From Spirochaetaceae bacterium (GTDB lineage Bacteria > Spirochaetota > Spirochaetia > DSM-27196 > Salinispiraceae), in the NCBI GenBank assembly GCA_007129335.1, contig SKVS01000080.1, positions 1-11,680 of the forward strand: DNA of 11,680 nt. Direction: 5' to 3'. Every line of letters begins with the position of its first letter. The first letter of the stretch is position 1. The translations under genes and the position numbers were made by a program. Positions 6,974 through 11,680 of the stretch are shown in pieces. Under the pieces are notes generated by a model. That model worked only from the letters and a program-made list of their open reading frames with translations. It was not told where the DNA came from and did no database searches.

Positions 6974-8178
6974 GAACACGAAGAAAACTGGAACCTATAC
7001 TGGCCGAGTTACCTGGACTTCTGGACACCATCAGGAACCAACGGGAACGGATTATTACTAATACCATTCTCATTGGGCAAATACCCCCAATCAGTATTAA
7101 CACCAAGGAAGACGAGGTGGGCAGCATCAATACCAATCTACGGGCAAAGGCCCTGCTGGAACGGATGAGTGAACTTGGTGTGGATGAGTGCAGTACCGAC
7201 CAGGCAGGTAATCCTATAGGCGTTATAAAGGGAACAGGCCGGTCACAGCAGGCAATTGTTATTGCAGCCCATATGGATACGGTGTACCACTTCGACCAGG
7301 AAATTCATTTAAGTATTGACGACAATACCATTTCCGGACCCGGAATTATCGACAACTCCATCAGCCTGGGGGTTCTGCTGAGCATACCCGAAATCCTCCA
7401 GGAAACCGGGGCAACCTTTTCCCGGGATATTATCCTCCTGGGATTAAACGAGAGCCTGGGCGACTACAACCTTCGGGGAATACGGGAGTTTCTGGCAAAC
7501 TGGAAACACCCCATAGAGGCAGGAATCATTCTGGAAGGCGGGGAGCTTGGCAGGCTGAACTATTGCAGCAGATCCAGGACCCGTCTGGAAATAACCTGTC
7601 AGATCCCCAACAAAACCGGCTGGGAGAATAAGTACGGCAACAATGCAATACTCATCTTGAACGAAATCATTAATCAAATCCTGGAAATTCAGCTGCCCCA
7701 ACGCCCCTTTACCCAAATAATTCTTGGCAAGATCCGGGGCGGTATTAAACACGGGGACCGGGCACTCAGCGGCTCATTGGGGCTCCAGATTGAGTCGGGG
7801 GATGATAAAATGGTTCAATCAATTTCCCGCCGCATTGAAACCATAGGTGATTCCATAGCCCATGAATACCTGGTGGATGTAAAAATCCACGAAATAAGCG
7901 GAGTTCACGCGGCTAAACTGGAATACCATCATCCCCTGGTAAAAACGGCGGTTCAAACCCTGGAAGCCCTGGGAATTCCCCCCCGGGTTCATTCCAGCGA
8001 GTCGGAACTCAGCATTTTCCTGAACCAGGGAGTTCCGGCAATTACCCTGGGCCTGAGCCATGGGGAAGATTACCATACGGTGGACGCTAAGGTAGAAATA
8101 GAGCCCCTTTACAAGGGGGTGGCCCAGGTCCTTTCCATTATTCACGCCATAGAAAAGGGAGTGTTAGATGAGCAGTAA
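6970..8178 (+). CDS. M20-like metallopeptidase homologue with altered active site
   Basis: A 402-aa zinc-peptidase-fold protein of the M20/M28 superfamily, probably cytoplasmic. Visible metal-site elements are H101 and D103 in AAHMDTVY, the bridging D128 in GPGIIDN, E161 in GLNESLGD, an acidic residue in ILEGGELGRLN (E189 or E192) and the C-terminal H369 in GEDYHTVDAKVEI. A central segment (about 205-320) should be the dimerisation lid. In typical M20 enzymes the general-base Glu immediately precedes the metal-ligand Glu (EE); here that pair reads N160-E161. The usual SGGTDA-like stretch before the last His is SSESELS (342-348). Hydrolysis may thus be lost or altered. It overlaps the phosphorylase by 4 nt and gpgS by 11 nt, so it is coupled to the osmolyte genes. 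M42-type peptidases are known beside NAGGN osmolyte genes, which is a parallel. The substrate is unknown; M42 is an alternative label. Confidence 0.72.
   Translation: MRTRRKLEPILAELPGLLDTIRNQRERIITNTILIGQIPPISINTKEDEVGSINTNLRAKALLERMSELGVDECSTDQAGNPIGVIKGTGRSQQAIVIAAHMDTVYHFDQEIHLSIDDNTISGPGIIDNSISLGVLLSIPEILQETGATFSRDIILLGLNESLGDYNLRGIREFLANWKHPIEAGIILEGGELGRLNYCSRSRTRLEITCQIPNKTGWENKYGNNAILILNEIINQILEIQLPQRPFTQIILGKIRGGIKHGDRALSGSLGLQIESGDDKMVQSISRRIETIGDSIAHEYLVDVKIHEISGVHAAKLEYHHPLVKTAVQTLEALGIPPRVHSSESELSIFLNQGVPAITLGLSHGEDYHTVDAKVEIEPLYKGVAQVLSIIHAIEKGVLDEQ
8155..8161 (+). promoter_or_regulatory. Ribosome binding site of gpgS
   Basis: AAGGGAG lies 6 nt before the ATG at 8168, inside the end of the M20-like gene. 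It supports the 11-nt overlap and independent ribosome loading on gpgS. Confidence 0.6.
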
Positions 8179-9187
8179 AACAACCAAGAAATCCCACGCC
8201 AGAAAAACCAACGAGCCCCAACCCTGGATTGAAAAAAACACCTACCATCACTCCCAATTCAGCGATTTACGCCACCTGGTGGAACTGAAGCGGAAAAAAA
8301 AGCTGAGCATCAGCCTCTGCCTGCCCACCCTGAACGAAGAGAACACCATTGCCAAAGAAATTATTATTATGAAATCGGAGCTCATGCTCCGTTACCCCCT
8401 TATAGATGAAATTGCGGTCATTGACTCGGGTTCCACCGACCGCACCCGGGAAATTGCCGAGAGTTACGGGGTGGATGTGTACCTTGCGGATGATATTCTT
8501 CCGAACTACGAGAAATATAAGGGCAAGGGAGAGAACCTGTGGAAGGCCCTCCACGTACTGAAAGGGGATATCATTGTCTATATTGATGCGGACATTAAGA
8601 ATATTCACCACCGCTTTGTTTACGGCCTGATTGGCCCCCTGCTCGAGAGGGATGACATCCGCTACGTGAAAGCCTTCTATGACCGGCCCATCAGCCTGGA
8701 TTCCCGGAAAGTAAAACCCAGCGGTGGAGGACGGGTAACCGAACTGGTAATCCGCCCCCTGTTCAGCCTCTTTACCCCCCAACTCTCCCAGATTATCCAG
8801 CCCCTGTCCGGGGAGTACGCCGGATTCAGGGACATTCTGGAGCAGGTCAGCTTTCCTATAGGGTACGGTATTGAAACCTCCATGCTCCTGGATATTTACG
8901 AACGGTGGGGCATGGATGTTATGGCCCAGGTTGATCTGGACAAACGGGTGCACCGGAACCAGGATACCCTGGCCCTGGGCCGTATGGCCTTCGGAGTCAT
9001 GCAAACTTTCTTGCGCCGAATAGAAAAACTGGGGCTCATTCACATAGACACGGAAATGTTTAACCACATGCTCCAGCACAGCCTACAGGACGGAACCTAC
9101 CAGCAAATTGACAAAGAAATGGTTCCTAACGAACGTCCCCCGATAATTGAGATCCCAGAATACCGGGAGGCTCATCACAAGCCATGA
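8168..9187 (+). CDS. gpgS: Glucosyl-3-phosphoglycerate synthase (GT81)
   Basis: A 339-aa GT-A fold glycosyltransferase of family GT81. It transfers glucose from an NDP-glucose to 3-phosphoglycerate, giving glucosyl-3-phosphoglycerate, the first step of glucosylglycerate synthesis. Diagnostic stretches are PTLNEENTI (53-61), DSGSTDRTRE (86-95), the metal-binding D140-A-D142, GGGRVTELVIRPL (186-198), QPLSGEYAG (211-219), GYGIETSMLLD (232-242) and the His ligand H262 in VHRNQ. They match the actinobacterial GpgS pattern (GRVTELVARPL, QPLGGEYA, GYGVE, HRN) closely. An N-terminal basic tail of about 45 residues precedes the fold, and about 30 acidic, Pro-rich residues end it. The start overlaps the M20-like gene by 11 nt and the stop overlaps the next glycosyltransferase by ATGA. 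Mannosyl-3-phosphoglycerate synthesis is a less likely alternative, since the motifs are of the GT81 type. Confidence 0.93.
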   Translation: MSSKTTKKSHARKTNEPQPWIEKNTYHHSQFSDLRHLVELKRKKKLSISLCLPTLNEENTIAKEIIIMKSELMLRYPLIDEIAVIDSGSTDRTREIAESYGVDVYLADDILPNYEKYKGKGENLWKALHVLKGDIIVYIDADIKNIHHRFVYGLIGPLLERDDIRYVKAFYDRPISLDSRKVKPSGGGRVTELVIRPLFSLFTPQLSQIIQPLSGEYAGFRDILEQVSFPIGYGIETSMLLDIYERWGMDVMAQVDLDKRVHRNQDTLALGRMAFGVMQTFLRRIEKLGLIHIDTEMFNHMLQHSLQDGTYQQIDKEMVPNERPPIIEIPEYREAHHKP

Positions 9188-10776
9188 ATGTTGCTTTTCT
9201 CCACTTCCACCTGAAACCCGGTGGCGTCACCCGGGTCATTCTGGATCAGGCCCAAAGCTGCGAAGAGCTGGGATACAAGTATACCATTCTTGCTGGGGAA
9301 AATCTCCAAAACCTTCCCGGGGTTCAGGTCATTCCACAGCTGAACTACGATGGCACCGGCTCCGATGCCCTGGGACCCCAGGGTCTGGGCCAGATCATTT
9401 TCCAGACCCTGGCAAGGGCACCATGGCCCCAGATTCTCCACATTCATAATCCCCTGTTAGCAAAAAATTCCCAGCTCCTGCCGGCCCTGAACGAACTGTT
9501 CGGCCTTCTTGCTCAGGCAGGAGCACCCACCCAAATCCTTTTTCAGGTTCACGATTTAGCAGAGGACGGCCGCCCTGCAGCCTATTCGCCGGAAGCATAT
9601 CCGACCAAGGTGTTTTATGGGTTTCTCAACTCCCGAGACCGGGAGCTCTTTACCCGGCATTGTCCTGATTCCCGGGGCATTTTTCTGCTGCCTAACCGGG
9701 TCCGTCCCCTTCCCGAGCCTGAGGACTTTGCAGAACCCTGTTCAGAAACCGGTCAAGTGGTAAAGTCGGGTCAATCCCTAGGTCCGGACCAATCGAAACA
9801 AGCAAAAAACCCAAATGATTGCATCCTGCCCCGGTTGTTTCACCATTTTACCGGATCTTCGAACAATACTATTGACCAGTACCTGGTCTACCCGGTTCGG
9901 GCCATTCCCCGGAAAAACATTGGAGAGGCCCTGGCCCTGACGCTCTTGCTTGAACGCACCGGAATAGCCATTACCCTTCCCCCGAATAACCCCGCTGATC
10001 AACAACAGTACCAGTACTGGAAACAGGCAGCCCAGGACCTGAACTGTCCGGTTGCTTTTGAAGCGGGGAACACTTGCACCTTTGAACCGCTGCTGGCTCA
10101 GGCAGCAGCAGCGGTTACCACCAGCGTTCAGGAAGGTTTCGGGTTCGCCTTCCTGGAGCCCTGGACAATTGGCCTGCCCGTAACCGGAAGGTACATACCC
10201 GGTGTGTGTCAAGATTTTTCCCAGGCAGGACTGAAGCAGGACCTGTTGTACGAAGACCTGAAAATTCCCGTCGACCTGGTAGACATGGATCTGTTCGAAA
10301 ACACCTGGGTATCCCTGGTACAGGAATCAATTCGCATCTACCAGGTAACCGGTACAAATGATCCCCACATCCTTCAGACCCTGGCCCAGGAGGTTCCCGG
10401 GATTTTTTCCCAGCGCTTTCAGGGTGATTTCCTGGATTTTGGTGCCCTCACCCGGGAAAGCCAGACCCAGGTGCTCCAGCACCTCCGACAGGCAGAGCAC
10501 CGGTGGGCAATTCGATCGATGAATCCTATTCTTGAAACCATGGAAACCCTGAATCAGTGGAAACAGGATCGGGGAAAAGCAATTCTCCAACACAATCGGG
10601 ACTTGACCCTCGATCATTGGGGTGCCGCTGCTTCAGCAAAGAATCTGGAAAGGGTGTACCAAACCATGATGAACAGCCAAAGACCAGGTTATGCACAAAA
10701 AACGGAGCCCGTGGATAAACAGGGTCTGCTCATGGATTATCTGGATCCCTGGAAGTTCATGGCGGGAGGCCGCTAA
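9184..10776 (+). CDS. GT-B glycosyltransferase (GT4-like) of the glucosylglycerate operon
   Basis: A 530-aa retaining-type GT-B glycosyltransferase. The N-terminal Rossmann half opens with VAFLHFHLKPGGVTRVI (3-19), the glycine-rich acceptor-side loop, and continues through HIHNPLL (86-92) and QVHDLAEDG (121-129). The C-terminal half begins with YPVRAIPRKNIGEAL (236-250) and contains the E-x7-E motif in EGFGFAFLE (E317, E325), followed by GLPVTGRYIPGV (330-341). A region of about 45 residues (185-229), rich in Gln, Asn, Ser and Gly, separates the halves and looks inserted. The last 90 residues or so are helical. Donor and acceptor cannot be read from the sequence. Placed between gpgS and an HAD gene, with ATGA and TAATG overlaps, it may add a second sugar to glucosyl(-3-phospho)glycerate, as MggA does in Petrotoga. 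That is inference. It is longer than typical 350-400-aa GT4 enzymes. Confidence 0.8.
   Translation: MNVAFLHFHLKPGGVTRVILDQAQSCEELGYKYTILAGENLQNLPGVQVIPQLNYDGTGSDALGPQGLGQIIFQTLARAPWPQILHIHNPLLAKNSQLLPALNELFGLLAQAGAPTQILFQVHDLAEDGRPAAYSPEAYPTKVFYGFLNSRDRELFTRHCPDSRGIFLLPNRVRPLPEPEDFAEPCSETGQVVKSGQSLGPDQSKQAKNPNDCILPRLFHHFTGSSNNTIDQYLVYPVRAIPRKNIGEALALTLLLERTGIAITLPPNNPADQQQYQYWKQAAQDLNCPVAFEAGNTCTFEPLLAQAAAAVTTSVQEGFGFAFLEPWTIGLPVTGRYIPGVCQDFSQAGLKQDLLYEDLKIPVDLVDMDLFENTWVSLVQESIRIYQVTGTNDPHILQTLAQEVPGIFSQRFQGDFLDFGALTRESQTQVLQHLRQAEHRWAIRSMNPILETMETLNQWKQDRGKAILQHNRDLTLDHWGAAASAKNLERVYQTMMNSQRPGYAQKTEPVDKQGLLMDYLDPWKFMAGGR
9740..9864. repeat. Imperfect inverted repeat spanning the linker of the GT-B gene
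   Basis: The left arm (9740-9765) reads GTTC-a-GAAa-CCGGTcAAgTGGTaAA. The right arm (9838-9864), read on the other strand, gives GTTC-GAAgat-CCGGTaAAaTGGTgAA. Between CCGG and the end of the arm, 13 of 16 positions agree. A perfect palindrome, GGTCCGGACC (9781-9790), lies between the arms. The block coincides with the low-complexity interdomain stretch of the protein and keeps the frame open. Confidence 0.5.
10764..10769 (+). promoter_or_regulatory. Ribosome binding site of the terminal HAD gene
   Basis: GGGAGG lies 6 nt before the ATG at 10776, which itself overlaps the preceding TAA by one base (TAATG). This gives a well-supported start for the last gene. Confidence 0.65.
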
Positions 10777-11680
10777 TGGACATACCCGGAATCATTGCCC
10801 GAAACCAGGCAGACCTGAAGCCCATAATTCCAAGTCATGATGAGATTCAAGCAGCCAACCCCAATATTGGTTCTGGCCAACTTTCCCGACCGGAAAACAT
10901 CAGAGCCCTGGTACTCGATATTTACGGTACCCTGGTAATCAGCGGAACCGGCGACATCAGCCTGTCCGAGGACACCAGCGCAGGTCATTCCCGGCTTCAG
11001 GCCCTGAATGATCGCTGGTCCCTGAGAATTTCAGCACATCGGTTGCCCTCCCTTCTCCAGGAAGCCGTTGGGAAGGACCATGAACAGAAAAAAGCCCTGG
11101 GAATACCCTACCCCGAAGTGGAAATCCTGCAGCTGTGGCGCAGCCTTCTGGCGGACATATGGGCTGATCCAGCACCGGAAACTCCAACCCAGGCAGATCT
11201 TGAGCTTTTTGCTACGGACTACGAAACCCTGGTGAACCCCGTATCACCCATGCCCGGCCTGAAGGCATTTCTCCAGTGGATCCAGGAAAGGGAATTTACC
11301 ACAGGAATAATATCCAATGCCCAATTCTATACTCCCTTCCTGTTTCCCGCCTTTACGGGAAAAACCCTGGAAGAATGGGGATTTCTCCCGGAAAACCTGA
11401 CTTTTTCCTATAGGCATGCCAGGGGTAAACCGGACACCTGGTTATATACCCACGCAAGAAAGGCCCTTGAAAACCAGGGCATTCACCCCGACCAGGTTCT
11501 GTATGTGGGAAACGACATGCTCAAGGATTGCTGGGCAGCAGCCCAGGTTGGATTCCAGACTCTGCTGTTCGCCGGAGATAAGCGGAGTCTGCGTTTACAC
11601 CAGAGTGACCCCAGAACCCGGGACCTGGTTCCCCAGGGAATTGTCAGGAATCTTGATGATATTGTTTCACTGTTTCAATA
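10776..11680 (+). CDS. HAD-IA family hydrolase, candidate sugar-phosphoglycerate phosphatase (3' end at window edge)
   Basis: The frame is open for 301 codons to the last base; the window ends with the incomplete codon TA, so the true stop is probably one base away and the protein near complete. HAD motifs are: I, LVLDIYGTLV with nucleophile D48; II, GIISNAQ with S180; III, RGKPD with K218; IV, YVGNDMLKDCWAA with D247 and D251. The large helical cap (about 65-155) fits subclass IA. The position two after the nucleophile is Tyr (D-x-Y-G-T), as in 2-haloacid dehalogenases and some IA proteins, not the usual acid/base Asp of phosphatases. The first 42 residues precede the fold and look like a flexible tail. 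As the last visible gene of the gpgS operon it is the natural candidate to dephosphorylate glucosyl-3-phosphoglycerate or an extended form of it. Motif I leaves real doubt. Confidence 0.78.
   Translation, partial: MDIPGIIARNQADLKPIIPSHDEIQAANPNIGSGQLSRPENIRALVLDIYGTLVISGTGDISLSEDTSAGHSRLQALNDRWSLRISAHRLPSLLQEAVGKDHEQKKALGIPYPEVEILQLWRSLLADIWADPAPETPTQADLELFATDYETLVNPVSPMPGLKAFLQWIQEREFTTGIISNAQFYTPFLFPAFTGKTLEEWGFLPENLTFSYRHARGKPDTWLYTHARKALENQGIHPDQVLYVGNDMLKDCWAAAQVGFQTLLFAGDKRSLRLHQSDPRTRDLVPQGIVRNLDDIVSLFQ

Noticed and set aside
8267..9079. Open frame of 270 codons on the - strand, antisense to gpgS
   Set aside because: It lies wholly within a confidently identified gpgS, shows no known domain and has the Gln/Gly/Val-rich makeup of an antisense shadow.

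Overview
The window reads as a stretch of a Gram-negative bacterial chromosome of moderate GC. It is densely packed, with genes joined by ATGA-type start/stop overlaps and good AGGAG-like ribosome binding sites. The general look (osmolyte genes, AGGAG sites, protein style) suggests a free-living, possibly marine or salt-tolerant bacterium such as a spirochaete. That placement is impression only; no rRNA or other marker is present. No tRNA, CRISPR array, transposase or phage gene was seen.

Region 1 (1-2594, + strand) holds the C-terminal end of an OmpR-type response regulator, its sensor histidine kinase (4-nt overlap) and a short-chain dehydrogenase 4 nt further on. They look like one transcript. 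A short intergenic strip, 2595-2645, separates this set tail to tail from region 2.

Region 2 (5043 down to 2646, - strand) is a three-gene, translationally coupled lipid operon: a diacylglycerol-kinase-family lipid kinase, a PlsC-type acyltransferase and an HAD-IB phosphatase. All three fit turnover of phosphatidic acid, lysophosphatidic acid and diacylglycerol.

Region 3 (5144 to the window end, + strand) starts divergently, about 100 bp from the lipid kinase, behind a plausible sigma-70-like promoter. It is a tightly coupled five-gene operon: a GH13_18 phosphorylase (best guess glucosylglycerate phosphorylase), an M20-like metallopeptidase homologue, glucosyl-3-phosphoglycerate synthase (GpgS, GT81), a GT-B glycosyltransferase and an HAD hydrolase that reaches the last base. 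GpgS makes glucosyl-3-phosphoglycerate from NDP-glucose and 3-phosphoglycerate. A phosphatase would release the compatible solute glucosylglycerate. The phosphorylase can break glucosylglycerate back to glucose-1-phosphate and glycerate. The operon therefore seems to hold both the make and recycle arms of an osmolyte cycle, with a second glycosyltransferase that may extend the solute.

The most unusual points are: (i) the M20-like protein appears to have Asn where the general-base Glu is expected; (ii) the HAD at the end has Tyr at the +2 position of motif I, so its role as the missing phosphatase is uncertain; (iii) the phosphorylase and the GT-B enzyme each carry what looks like an in-frame insertion whose DNA forms imperfect inverted repeats.
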